Assembly (NCBI GenBank): GCA_910579615.1
Contig: CAJTUA010000024.1
Coordinates: 1-60,151, forward strand
Source of the DNA: an uncultured Lachnospiraceae bacterium
GTDB lineage: Bacteria; Bacillota; Clostridia; Lachnospirales; Lachnospiraceae
Direction of reading: 5' to 3'
Length of the DNA: 60,151 bases
This document shows positions 16,534-25,131 of the stretch, in pieces (positions within the stretch are counted from its first letter, which is position 1; the number at the start of each line of letters is the position of its first letter). The notes under the pieces were generated by a model, which saw only the letters and a program-made list of their open reading frames with translations, made no database searches and was not told the origin of the DNA. The position numbers and the translations under genes were made by a program.

Positions 16534-18171
16534 CTAACACCACCTGCCAAGCCTCTCCCTTGCAATCTTTTCCCCAAGCACATGAGTCACTTCCCAGATA
16601 TCCGGTGCATTGCAGCGCCCGGTCAGCGCCACGCGGAGCATATTGGTAACATGGACAATGCTGCCCTTGTACGCGGACGGATCCTTCTTATAATCCTTCG
16701 GCTTTACGGCAAACCCGAACTCCCTGGTAAGCTCCCTTACCTTGCCAAACCATGTGGCGGAATCATCGTTGTAATCCATGTCCTCAAGATAGCGCGAAAC
16801 GAAAGCATGAACCAGCGCTTCATCACATTCCTCCGGCATAGCATCCACGATTTCAAAGGTTTCGTCATAATAAAAGCTCATAAATTCGCAGGCCTGTTTC
16901 CACGTCTCAATATCCCTTCGCGGCTTCTCCCCTCCGCGGCCGATCTTCAGCGCGGCAATGGTGCGTTCCTTGTATTTTTCAAGAAGAACGGCATATTTTT
17001 CGTTATACTTTACACACCAAGCATACCACTTCTCATAAACCTCCTCCGCGCTCATCCGGCAGATTACATTTTTCGAAACATCCCTTAATTTATCCAGATC
17101 CACAAGCGCGCCAGAGGTTGACATTTTTTCAAGCGTGTACGGAAAATCCAGGTAATTGCCCGCCGGGTTTGCAATTCTCCACTCCTCATAATCGGAATTG
17201 AGAACCGTTAAAAGGAATTCCCATACTGCATCCTGCGAAATTCCCTCCTCCTGATAATAAGCAAGCGCCAGTTCCGGATCCTTTCTCTTTGAAAGCTTGC
17301 GCTTGCTGCTGCCCTCAATTTTCATCAGGGTCGCCGTGTGGCAATAGATTGGATGCTCCCATCCAAACTCACGGAACAGCTCAATATGAATCGGCAGGGA
17401 CGGTATCCATTCCTCCCCCCGGATAACATGTGTCGAGCGCATCAGATGGTCATCCACGACATGTGCGAAATGGTAAGTCGGTATGCCGTCACTTTTTAGC
17501 AGAATGAAATCGTGGAAATTCCTTGGCATTTCAAGCTTGCCCCGGATGGCATCCTCGACCGCGATATATTCTGAATTGAGGCTTCCCTTAAACCTCAGCA
17601 CCCATGTCTCCCCATTCTCGAGCTTTGCCCTGATTTCCTCGAGTGTAAGGTTCCGGTTTTTCTCCGCATATTTTCCGTAAATTCCGATGTCTTCCTTCCT
17701 CGCATTCTGCTCCTCCCGGATTGCGGCGATTTCCTCCTCGGACAAAAAGCACGGATACGCCTTGCCCTGTAAAACCAACCACTTTGCAAAGGTCTGATAA
17801 ATCTCCCTTCTCTGCCGCTGCCGGTACGGACCATATGCCCCCTTGTCCCCTTCGGCAACCGCTCCTTCATCGAAATTCACACCAAAATACGCCATCGCAT
17901 TGATGACAGTAGCGACAGCACCTGGAACCTCCCTTTTATTGTCCGTATCCTCGATGCGCAGGTAAAAAACCCCATTCGACTGATGTGCAATCCGCTCCCC
18001 GATAATTGCATTATAAAGATTCCCCAAGTGGACAAACCCCGTCGGGCTCGGCCCGATACGCGTTACATTCGCCCCCTGCGGGAGCTCCCGCTTTGGGAAC
18101 CTCTGTTCCATATCTTCCCTTGTCGTAACAATATCCGGGAAAAGTAAATCAGCTAATTGATTCCAGTCCAT
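16534..18171 (-). CDS. gltX: Glutamyl-tRNA synthetase, 545 aa
   Basis: Class I aminoacyl-tRNA synthetase that charges tRNA-Glu, and in organisms lacking GlnRS often tRNA-Gln too. The ATP-binding motifs are present: RIGPSPTGFVHLGN (HIGH-type, about residue 44) and KRKLSKRKDPE (KMSKS-type). The C-terminal anticodon-binding region is complete. The start is set at MDWNQLADLLFP because GGAGG lies 5 bases upstream; an earlier in-frame ATG at 18198 overlaps the preceding gene and lacks a ribosome binding site. It lies 23 bp after the TGS/uridine-kinase-like gene and is probably co-transcribed with it. Confidence 0.95.
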   Translation of the reverse strand: MDWNQLADLLFPDIVTTREDMEQRFPKRELPQGANVTRIGPSPTGFVHLGNLYNAIIGERIAHQSNGVFYLRIEDTDNKREVPGAVATVINAMAYFGVNFDEGAVAEGDKGAYGPYRQRQRREIYQTFAKWLVLQGKAYPCFLSEEEIAAIREEQNARKEDIGIYGKYAEKNRNLTLEEIRAKLENGETWVLRFKGSLNSEYIAVEDAIRGKLEMPRNFHDFILLKSDGIPTYHFAHVVDDHLMRSTHVIRGEEWIPSLPIHIELFREFGWEHPIYCHTATLMKIEGSSKRKLSKRKDPELALAYYQEEGISQDAVWEFLLTVLNSDYEEWRIANPAGNYLDFPYTLEKMSTSGALVDLDKLRDVSKNVICRMSAEEVYEKWYAWCVKYNEKYAVLLEKYKERTIAALKIGRGGEKPRRDIETWKQACEFMSFYYDETFEIVDAMPEECDEALVHAFVSRYLEDMDYNDDSATWFGKVRELTREFGFAVKPKDYKKDPSAYKGSIVHVTNMLRVALTGRCNAPDIWEVTHVLGEKIARERLGRWC

Positions 18172-18194
18172 AGCATCCTCCGCAAAATAATTAT

Positions 18195-19967
18195 TCATAC
18201 TTTAAAACAACTTCCGCCGACAAATTCCCGCAAAATCGAGTTGTTCGGCACGCCCTCGCTGCTCACGCCAAGGAAATAATTCAAGAACTTTAACAGCCGC
18301 TTTGCCTCCACATATTCCGCGCAGTCCCTGTCAATCCCGAACAGCAGCGGCTCCGCAAACTGCTTTAACACCGAAAGCTCGTAAATCAGCGCCGAGTTAA
18401 ACATAACATCCGCGTCCTCCTGGAACGGGAAAATATTTTCCTCCTCCCCCCGGCGCACGCTTGGCCACATGGCAATCGTATCCTTCGCCGCTGTCCCGCG
18501 CGTTCTCGCGTCGCGCACCATACGCCGTATCAGCCTGCCATCCGTCGTCGCAATCCGGTTGTGCTCATCCACGTTAAGCTGTGTGAGCGCACTGATATAA
18601 ATCTTAAATTTGCTCTCGCGCGGCAGGGCGTAGGAAAGCGCGTCATTTAAGCCGTGGATTCCCTCAATGACCAGTATGTCCTCCGGTCCAAGCTGTTTGT
18701 AAATCCCCTTGTACTCGCGCTTGCCGGTCTTGAAATTAAAGGTCGGCAGCTCCACCCTTTCCCCCCGCAAAAGCGCCACCATATCCTGGTTAAAACGATT
18801 GACATCAATCGCCCCAAGAACCTCGAAATTGTAATTCCCGTTTTCATCCAACGGCGTGTCCTCGCGGTTCACAAAATAATCATCCACCGCAATCGGGTGC
18901 GGGCGCAGCCCAAGCGTGCGCAGCTGGATGGAAAGGCGGTGGGAAAAGGTTGTCTTGCCCGATGAGGAAGGTCCCGCAATCATAACAAATTTAATATTGC
19001 TCTGCGCGTAAATCCGCTCCGCAATTTTGGCAATCTCCTTCTCCTGATAAGCTTCCTGTACCAGAATCATCTCCTCAATATTGCCCTGGCTAATCATATG
19101 GTTTAAGTCGCCGACATTTTCAAGCCCAAGGCTATGCGCCCAGCGGTTCGACTGTTGCAATACCGTATAAAGCTTTTTGCGCGGCTTGTATTCCGGGAGC
19201 ACCCCCGGCTCCTTCTTCTGCGGCATCAGCAAAAGGAAGCCGTCCTCATAAACACCCAAATCAAACACCGGCAAAACGCCTGTACTCCTTGGCATATACC
19301 CATAATAATAATCGTAAAAGCCATCCAGCTCATAGAGATTTGTATTCGAGACAAGGCGGTAGCGGAACAGCTTTTCCTTCTCGTACATGCCGACCGAATG
19401 GAACAGGCGCGCCGCCGCCTCCGTGCCAACCGTCCTTTTAGTAAACGGCAAATCCGCGCGGATTAAATTTTTCATCTCCTCTTTTACCTGCGCGAGAAAC
19501 TCCTCCATCTGCGGGTGTTCTTCCCCCCTCCAGTCAATCTCGCCGTAAAGACCTGCCCCGAGCGAATATTCCATGCGGACCTGCTTGATCAGATTCCCGC
19601 CAAGGCTCTCGTTCTCTGCCCTGCTCTGACCTCGCACCCCATCAGCGTCCGGTGTGCCCCCCGGAAAAACAGTCTTATTTCCCGCCGCATTTTCTTCAAA
19701 AATCCGGCCGCTCACCTTGTACATCGCACGCATCATCACAAAAATCATGCCTCGCACCAGTGTACTATGTCCTGCGGTGTCCTTTGCCGTGATAAATTCC
19801 AGGCGGCCGCTCTGCTCCACCCGCCCATTCAGCTCACGCAGCCTGCCGTTAACGCAGACCAACACAATCGGGTGCTCATATTTATTCTGGTATTCCCACA
19901 CAATCTCCGCATAGCTCGTACCCTGTGGATACGCCTTCTTTTCTCCCCCAATTTCCAGCTGAAACAT
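18195..19967 (-). CDS. TGS-domain uridine kinase-like nucleotide kinase, 590 aa
   Basis: An N-terminal TGS-like domain (about 1-60; EIGGEKKAYPQGTSYAEIV) is followed by a middle region resembling threonyl-tRNA synthetase-associated sequence (LFHSVGMYEKEKLFRYRLVS, about 205-225). A C-terminal P-loop kinase of the uridine kinase/phosphoribulokinase family follows, with Walker A AGPSSSGKTTFSHRL (near 330), AVDDYFVNR and VIEGIHGLN. Proteins of this build are common in Clostridia; the substrate is usually called uridine or nucleoside but is untested. A 40-residue low-complexity insertion near residue 110 (GGTPDADGVRGQ) is unusual. The start at 19967 has AAAGGGG 7 bases upstream; an ATG two codons earlier is too close to it. 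Confidence 0.85.
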   Translation of the reverse strand: MFQLEIGGEKKAYPQGTSYAEIVWEYQNKYEHPIVLVCVNGRLRELNGRVEQSGRLEFITAKDTAGHSTLVRGMIFVMMRAMYKVSGRIFEENAAGNKTVFPGGTPDADGVRGQSRAENESLGGNLIKQVRMEYSLGAGLYGEIDWRGEEHPQMEEFLAQVKEEMKNLIRADLPFTKRTVGTEAAARLFHSVGMYEKEKLFRYRLVSNTNLYELDGFYDYYYGYMPRSTGVLPVFDLGVYEDGFLLLMPQKKEPGVLPEYKPRKKLYTVLQQSNRWAHSLGLENVGDLNHMISQGNIEEMILVQEAYQEKEIAKIAERIYAQSNIKFVMIAGPSSSGKTTFSHRLSIQLRTLGLRPHPIAVDDYFVNREDTPLDENGNYNFEVLGAIDVNRFNQDMVALLRGERVELPTFNFKTGKREYKGIYKQLGPEDILVIEGIHGLNDALSYALPRESKFKIYISALTQLNVDEHNRIATTDGRLIRRMVRDARTRGTAAKDTIAMWPSVRRGEEENIFPFQEDADVMFNSALIYELSVLKQFAEPLLFGIDRDCAEYVEAKRLLKFLNYFLGVSSEGVPNNSILREFVGGSCFKV

Positions 19968-19987
19968 TGCCATACCCCTTTCTTATA

Positions 19988-20098
19988 TTTAGTTCCGCAT
20001 GTGACCTCCCAGCGCCCTTAACCCCAGAGCGCTTCGCGGTCGCTCTCCTCGCGCGAACCGCTCTGGGCGCTGTACGGACACATGCTGATTTTAGTTCC
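19988..20098. repeat. Structured interspersed repeat, copy B
   Basis: It is bounded by direct repeats TTTAGTTCC (19988-19996 and 20090-20098). Paired arms are GCATGTG (19997-20003) with CACATGC (20079-20085), CAGCGCCC with GGGCGCTG (20010-20017/20065-20072), and CAGAGCG with CGCTCTG. It begins within the last codons of trmK and fills the gap to the TGS/kinase gene. It has the same borders and GTACGG and GTTAA-type internal motifs as copy A, but different stem sequences. Confidence 0.65.
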
Positions 20099-20915
20099 GC
20101 TCGCGCCCTCTTCCCAGCACCCCGGCAACTTTCTCCAACAGCGAAATCTCCTCCCGCACCCCCATAAGCCGCTCTGCCGCGCGCGCAGAAGCTTCGCGGG
20201 CAAGCTGCTGTCCGATTGCCCGTTTCTGCGCCAGCTCATGCTGCACATATTCCTTTAGCACAGGATGTTTCTGCTTTATCAGGCATCTGCCGTACTGGTA
20301 CGCCATCTTTGCAGATAGCGCACGTTCCTTTGCGTCCGTTCCAAACAAGGCATCCTGTGCACATTCTTCCACATCCTTCCCGCAGGCAGCCCAGTCCATA
20401 TCCTCCCCTGCCCCATCCTGTGGCATCCCCTTTCCCGCGCGCATCACCGTATAATACTTCCCATCCTCCTTGCACATATCTTCCGCATCAATCTCAAGCC
20501 CCATTTTATGTAAAAAGCTGCGCACCTGTGCAATCTCCGACTGCGGCTGCAGCACAATGCATTTCGCCGCAAGCACCTTCTCCCAGTCCTTTGTCAGAAT
20601 GTCAATCATCAACGGTCCGCCCATCCCGCAAATCAAAATACAGTCCGCCTCCGAAGCCGCAAGCGCACAAAGCCCGTCGGAAAGCCTTGTTCCAATGCGC
20701 CCTTCCATGCCATACCGCCTGATATTTTCCTGCGCCCGCGAAAGCGGCCCGCTCCTGACATCAAGCGCCAATGCCCTCTTTGCAACACCGCCCGCCACAA
20801 GGTAAAGGCAGGTGTAGGCATGGTCACAGCCAACATCCGCAAGCAGTTCACATTCCGGCACAAGCGAAGCATTCATCTTCAGCCGCCTTGAAATCGGAAG
20901 CCTTTCTATGTCCAT
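20091..20915 (-). CDS. trmK: tRNA (adenine(22)-N1)-methyltransferase, 274 aa
   Basis: The SAM-dependent methyltransferase core begins with MNASLVPECELLADVGCDHAY (motif I, GCDH). It continues with ALDVRSGPLSRAQENI and CILICGMGGPLMIDIL, the characteristic TrmK blocks, and YYTVMRAGKG. The enzyme methylates N1 of A22 in tRNA-Ser and others in Firmicutes. The C-terminal 100 residues are helical and coiled-coil-like, as in the family. It lies 13 bp after rpoD, the usual sigA-trmK arrangement in Firmicutes. The start has GGGAGGG upstream. Its stop codon lies inside the border of repeat copy B. Confidence 0.93.
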   Translation of the reverse strand: MDIERLPISRRLKMNASLVPECELLADVGCDHAYTCLYLVAGGVAKRALALDVRSGPLSRAQENIRRYGMEGRIGTRLSDGLCALAASEADCILICGMGGPLMIDILTKDWEKVLAAKCIVLQPQSEIAQVRSFLHKMGLEIDAEDMCKEDGKYYTVMRAGKGMPQDGAGEDMDWAACGKDVEECAQDALFGTDAKERALSAKMAYQYGRCLIKQKHPVLKEYVQHELAQKRAIGQQLAREASARAAERLMGVREEISLLEKVAGVLGRGRERN

Positions 20916-20928
20916 TGTGCCCTCCCGC

Positions 20929-22065
20929 CTACAGCTCCAGATAGTCTTTCAGCTTCTTGCTCCGGCTCGGATGGCGTAGCTTGCGCAGCGCCTTCGCCTC
21001 AATCTGGCGGATGCGCTCCCTGGTAACATCAAATTCCTTGCCAACCTCCTCAAGCGTGCGCTGTCTGCCATCGTCCAATCCAAAACGCAGGCGCAAAACC
21101 TTGCGCTCACGGTCGGTCAGCGTGGCAAGCACATCGTTGAGCTGCTCCTTTAACATCGTAAATGCCGCCGCCTCCGCCGGCACCGGAAGCCTGTCATCCT
21201 CCACAAAATCACCGATGTGGCTGTCCTCCTCCTCGCCAATCGGAGTTTCAAGCGACACGGGTTCCTGTGCAATCTTCTGGATTTCGCGCACGCGGTCCAC
21301 CGAGAGATTCATCTCCTTTGCAATTTCCTCCGGGTAAGGCTCCCGCCCAAGCTCCTGCAAAAGCTGGCGCTGCACGCGGATTAACTTGTTGATGGTCTCC
21401 ACCATATGCACCGGGATACGGATGGTGCGCGCCTGGTCCGCAATCGCGCGCGTGATGGCCTGGCGAATCCACCACGTTGCATAAGTGCTGAATTTGTATC
21501 CCTTCCGGTAATCAAACTTCTCCACCGCCTTAATCAGGCCAAGATTGCCCTCCTGAATCAAATCAAGGAACTGCATCCCCCTGCCAACATAGCGCTTGGC
21601 AATGCTTACCACAAGGCGTAGGTTCGCTTCCGCAAGGCGCTTTTTCGCCTCCACATCCCCATGCTCCATGCGCACGGCAAGCTCCGTTTCCTCATCGGCG
21701 GAAAGCAGCTGCACCTTGCCAATTTCCTTTAAATACATGCGCACTGGGTCCTCCAGGCCAATGCCGTCCGGAACCGACAAATCAATCCGTGAAAGATCCT
21801 CGCTCTCCGCTTCAATCAGCGCAAGCTCGCTCTCATCGACATCGAGTTCATCGTCCGGAATGAATTCACTGTCCGCCGGCTCGCGCAGGACATCCACTTC
21901 ATTCTTTTCGAGGTAATCATAGATTTTTTCCATCTGCTCGCTCCCAATCTCAAGCTCCGCAAAAAAATCATTGATTTCCTCATACTCCAGCACATTTTTC
22001 TTGCTCCTCGCATATTGCAGAATTTCTTTCAGTTTCTCATGAAATTTTGCCACATTTTCGTCCAT
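20929..22065 (-). CDS. rpoD: RNA polymerase primary sigma factor, 378 aa
   Basis: Region 1.1 is at 1-75. Region 1.2/2 contains GLEDPVRMYLKEIGKVQLLS, then DLIQEGNLGLIKAVEKFDYR and the -10 recognition/melting stretch FSTYATWWIRQAITRAIADQ. Region 3 follows. Region 4 has DDGRQRTLEEVGKEFDVTRE with the -35-binding helix-turn-helix ending RIRQIEAKALRKLRHP. This is the housekeeping sigma-A, matching the TTGACA/TATAAT promoters seen throughout the window. It lies 28 bp after dnaG and 13 bp before trmK, the classic macromolecular-synthesis operon order. The start has GAGGAAGG upstream. Confidence 0.97.
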   Translation of the reverse strand: MDENVAKFHEKLKEILQYARSKKNVLEYEEINDFFAELEIGSEQMEKIYDYLEKNEVDVLREPADSEFIPDDELDVDESELALIEAESEDLSRIDLSVPDGIGLEDPVRMYLKEIGKVQLLSADEETELAVRMEHGDVEAKKRLAEANLRLVVSIAKRYVGRGMQFLDLIQEGNLGLIKAVEKFDYRKGYKFSTYATWWIRQAITRAIADQARTIRIPVHMVETINKLIRVQRQLLQELGREPYPEEIAKEMNLSVDRVREIQKIAQEPVSLETPIGEEEDSHIGDFVEDDRLPVPAEAAAFTMLKEQLNDVLATLTDRERKVLRLRFGLDDGRQRTLEEVGKEFDVTRERIRQIEAKALRKLRHPSRSKKLKDYLEL

Positions 22066-22093
22066 AAAAAAACCTTCCTCCTGTACCTATAGG

Positions 22094-23884
22094 TTAACCA
22101 AGATTTAAGGAACTATGCAGTTTGCCAAGTTCCCCCCGCTTCTCAATAATCTGCTGCAGTGCCTTAAAATCATTTTGCTCCACCGCCCTGGCGTACTGCA
22201 CATCCAGACTGTTCTGCTTCACACGCATCACAGTGTCAGAGAATTCTTTTTTTCTCCCCTCCTCATCCATCGGCGCAGCAAGCTTTGTCGAAAACAGCTC
22301 TGCCGCCGCCTGCTGTTTTTCTGCATCCTCAAAACGGTTAATCAGCTTTGCCGGGTTCACACTCCCGTTTTTCTGATATTCCTCAAACACCATCACCGCC
22401 ACATCATGATAAAACTCCTCCGTGAAATCCTCCGGTCCAACAATACCATCAATCCGCCCAAACGCCGCCGGCTCCTCGCAAAGCCTTGTGAGCAAAAGCC
22501 TTTGGGAACGCCGCATCCCCTCCTGTGGTTTTGCCTTTTTCCTCGTTTCCTCCCGCTCGCGCAAAACCGTTTCGTCCGCAACCTTTACCGTCTCCTGCTG
22601 TATCCCGTGGCGGTTCACAAGCTTGCGCAGGCTCTCGTAGCTTATCATGTACTTCTGTGCCAGCGCCTCGGTGTAATTGTTCCGCTCAAGCTCCTCCGAA
22701 AACCCGAGCAGCCGTCTTGCCATCTCATTATAAAACCTCGTCTTTTGCTCGGGGTCGGAAAGGTCGTAATCCCGCTGCAAAATATCAATCTCATAAAAAA
22801 AGCTGTTCTGCGCCGTATCAATGCGCTTTTGGTACTCCTGCGGCCCAAGCGCCCTGATAAACTCGTCCGGGTCCTTGTACGGCCTCATGTCCACAATCCT
22901 CGCGCAAATCCCCGCCTCCTTTAGCAGCGGAATCGCGCGCAGCGCCGCCTTCACGCCCGCGCCGTCGCTGTCGTATGTTAACAGCACTTCTTTCGTATAG
23001 CGCGCAAGAATCCGGGCGTGCTGCGTCGTCAGCGACGTGCCAAGCGAAGCGACCGCATTGGTAAAACCCGCCTGGTGCAGCGAAATCACATCCATGTACC
23101 CCTCGCAGAGCAGGAAATAATTTTTCCGGCTCCCCCGCGCAAAATTTAAGCCGTAAAGGTTCCTGCTCTTCTCAAAAATCGGTGTCTCCGGGGAATTCAA
23201 ATACTTCGGCTCCCCCGCGCCAAGCACCCTGCCGCCAAACGCAATCACGCGGTTGTTCACATCCATAATCGGATACATCACACGGTTCCAGAATTTATCG
23301 TAAACCCCTTTTGCCTCCTCCATCGAAATAAGCCCCGCCCCGCGCAAAACCGCATCCTCATAGCCGAGGCTTTTCAGGTACTTGTACAAATCATCCGGGG
23401 TCTTGTTGGAAAACCCAAGCCCAAAATGCCGGATTGTCTCATCCGTCATCGCGCGGTCCTTCAAATATTTCATCGCCGCCTGCCCGCGCTCGGATTTGAG
23501 CTGATAAAAATAATATTTTGCCGCCTCCTTATTCACCGCCAGCAGCTGCGCCTTTAAGTCCGCGGCGCGCCTTGCCTCCTCGGAATACTCCATCTGCGGC
23601 AGCTCCACATGCGCGCGGTCCGCCAGGGTGCGCAGCGCCTCAAGGAAGCTGTAATTCTCATACTGCATCAGGAAGGTAAATACATTGCCCCCCTTCCCAC
23701 AGCCAAAACAATAAAACAACTGCTTTGACTGGCTGACGGAAAAGGACGGCGTCTTCTCGTTGTGGAACGGGCAGCACGCCATGTGGTTCGCCCCTTTTTT
23801 CGTCAGGTGCACATAGGAACCAATCACATCGACAATATCATTTTTTGAGCGTATTTCCTCCACAAGCTCCTCCGGGTAATACAT
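22094..23884 (-). CDS. dnaG: DNA primase, 596 aa
   Basis: Makes RNA primers for the replication fork. The N-terminal CHC2 zinc finger has CPFHNEKTPSFSV and FYCFGCGKGGN. The catalytic TOPRIM core includes LLCEGYMDVISLHQAGF and a DSDGAG acidic motif. The C-terminal helicase-interacting domain runs from about residue 430 to the end. The start at 23884 (MYYPEELVEEIRSKND) is chosen because AGGAGG lies 7 bases upstream; the open frame continues upstream into the dgt-like gene without support. It follows the dNTPase by 26 bp and precedes rpoD by 28 bp, so the three are probably co-transcribed. Confidence 0.97.
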   Translation of the reverse strand: MYYPEELVEEIRSKNDIVDVIGSYVHLTKKGANHMACCPFHNEKTPSFSVSQSKQLFYCFGCGKGGNVFTFLMQYENYSFLEALRTLADRAHVELPQMEYSEEARRAADLKAQLLAVNKEAAKYYFYQLKSERGQAAMKYLKDRAMTDETIRHFGLGFSNKTPDDLYKYLKSLGYEDAVLRGAGLISMEEAKGVYDKFWNRVMYPIMDVNNRVIAFGGRVLGAGEPKYLNSPETPIFEKSRNLYGLNFARGSRKNYFLLCEGYMDVISLHQAGFTNAVASLGTSLTTQHARILARYTKEVLLTYDSDGAGVKAALRAIPLLKEAGICARIVDMRPYKDPDEFIRALGPQEYQKRIDTAQNSFFYEIDILQRDYDLSDPEQKTRFYNEMARRLLGFSEELERNNYTEALAQKYMISYESLRKLVNRHGIQQETVKVADETVLREREETRKKAKPQEGMRRSQRLLLTRLCEEPAAFGRIDGIVGPEDFTEEFYHDVAVMVFEEYQKNGSVNPAKLINRFEDAEKQQAAAELFSTKLAAPMDEEGRKKEFSDTVMRVKQNSLDVQYARAVEQNDFKALQQIIEKRGELGKLHSSLNLG

Positions 23885-23910
23885 AAAAAACCTCCTGCCT
23901 GCGCGCAGCC

Positions 23911-24954
23911 CTAGTACACATTCCACGCATCCGGTATCATAATCTCCTTATATTTCTGGACGGCATAGTGGTCCGTCATCCCTGCCACATAATCGCAGAC
24001 AACACGGTAATCCGGCTCACCAAGCTCCTCAATCATATAGCGGTACTCCTCCGGCAAAAGCTTTGTATGCCCCGCATAGTAGAAATACAGCTGCTCAACC
24101 ATCTTCTCCGCCTTTGCCTCCTCCCCCTTTGCAACCGGGTTCGTATAGACATTGCAAAACATATACTTGCGCAGCCCCGTCATCGCCGCGTTCACCGCCT
24201 CCGACATCCGGATATCATCCGCGCCGTCGCTGCTTATAATAATATCATGAATCAGCGTGTTCAGCCGCTCCCTTAAGCTGTGCCCCAAAATCCCGGTATA
24301 TTCCTCCGGGATATCATCCTCCGTGATAATATGCCCGCGGATTGCATCGTCAATATCATGGTTAATATAGGCAATTTTATCCGAAAGCCGCACAATTTTT
24401 CCTTCCAACGTCGCAGGGCTCCCCGCCGTCTGGTGGTTTTTAATGCCGTCGCGCACCTCCCACGTCAGGTTCAGGCCCTTGCCATCCTTCTCCACGCGCT
24501 CCACAACGCGGATGCTCTGAAGCTGGTGCTCAAATCCCCCCGGGCAGACCCTCGCAAGCGCCCGCTCCCCCGCATGTCCAAACGGCGTATGCCCAAGGTC
24601 ATGCCCGAGCGCAATCGCCTCCGTCAAATCTTCATTCAGGCAGAGCGCCCGCGCAATCGTGCGGGCGTTCTGCGCCACCTCAAGCGTATGTGTCAGCCTT
24701 GTCCGGTAATGGTCGCCCTCCGGCGCTAAGAACACCTGCGTCTTTCCTTTCAGTCTGCGGAATGCCTTGCAGTGCAGGATGCGGTCGCGGTCACGCTGGT
24801 AAACCGGGCGGATGTCGCACGGCTCCTCCGCGCGGTCGCGTCCCTTAGAAGCATCGCTGAAAGCGGCATAGGGCGAAAGCATCTGGTGCTCACGCCGCTC
24901 CTGCCGCTCCCGTATGCTGATTTGCCCCCGTCCAATTCCGATATTTTCTTCCAT
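23911..24954 (-). CDS. dGTPase-like deoxynucleotide triphosphohydrolase, 347 aa
   Basis: HD-superfamily enzyme hydrolysing dNTPs to deoxynucleoside and triphosphate. Metal ligands are in TRLTHTLEVAQNART (first His), ALGHDLGHTPFGHAGE (His-Asp) and KIAYINHDIDDA (the distal Asp region). The N-terminal RPVYQRDRDRILHCKAFRRL is the family signature. The start MEENIGIG has GGGGGTG 6 bases upstream; a second ATG 15 bases earlier lacks spacing for a ribosome binding site. It heads the dnaG-rpoD-trmK cluster, a common place for this gene in Lachnospiraceae. Which dNTP it prefers cannot be told. Confidence 0.9.
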   Translation of the reverse strand: MEENIGIGRGQISIRERQERREHQMLSPYAAFSDASKGRDRAEEPCDIRPVYQRDRDRILHCKAFRRLKGKTQVFLAPEGDHYRTRLTHTLEVAQNARTIARALCLNEDLTEAIALGHDLGHTPFGHAGERALARVCPGGFEHQLQSIRVVERVEKDGKGLNLTWEVRDGIKNHQTAGSPATLEGKIVRLSDKIAYINHDIDDAIRGHIITEDDIPEEYTGILGHSLRERLNTLIHDIIISSDGADDIRMSEAVNAAMTGLRKYMFCNVYTNPVAKGEEAKAEKMVEQLYFYYAGHTKLLPEEYRYMIEELGEPDYRVVCDYVAGMTDHYAVQKYKEIMIPDAWNVY

Positions 24955-25074
24955 TCCGTGCACCCCCATTCCTGCAAAATTGACAAAATCACTCTTCTAC
25001 TTATATTATTCTGGAATTCGGGCGGATTTTCCTTTTTTTCTTCGAAAAAATTTTTTGCAGGAAAACACAATGAA

Positions 25075-25111
25075 GTGAACCGGGGCAATCATCATGATTT
25101 CCCCGGTTCAC
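25075..25111 (-). terminator. Probable terminator after feoB
   Basis: Stem GTGAACCGGGG (25075-25085) with CCCCGGTTCAC (25101-25111), extended by AATCA/TGATT inside. It begins 20 nt beyond the feoB stop. The minus-strand tail (TTCATTGTGTTTTCC) is only moderately T-rich. Confidence 0.6.
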
Positions 25112-25131
25112 GTTAGAGTACGAAACCAACT

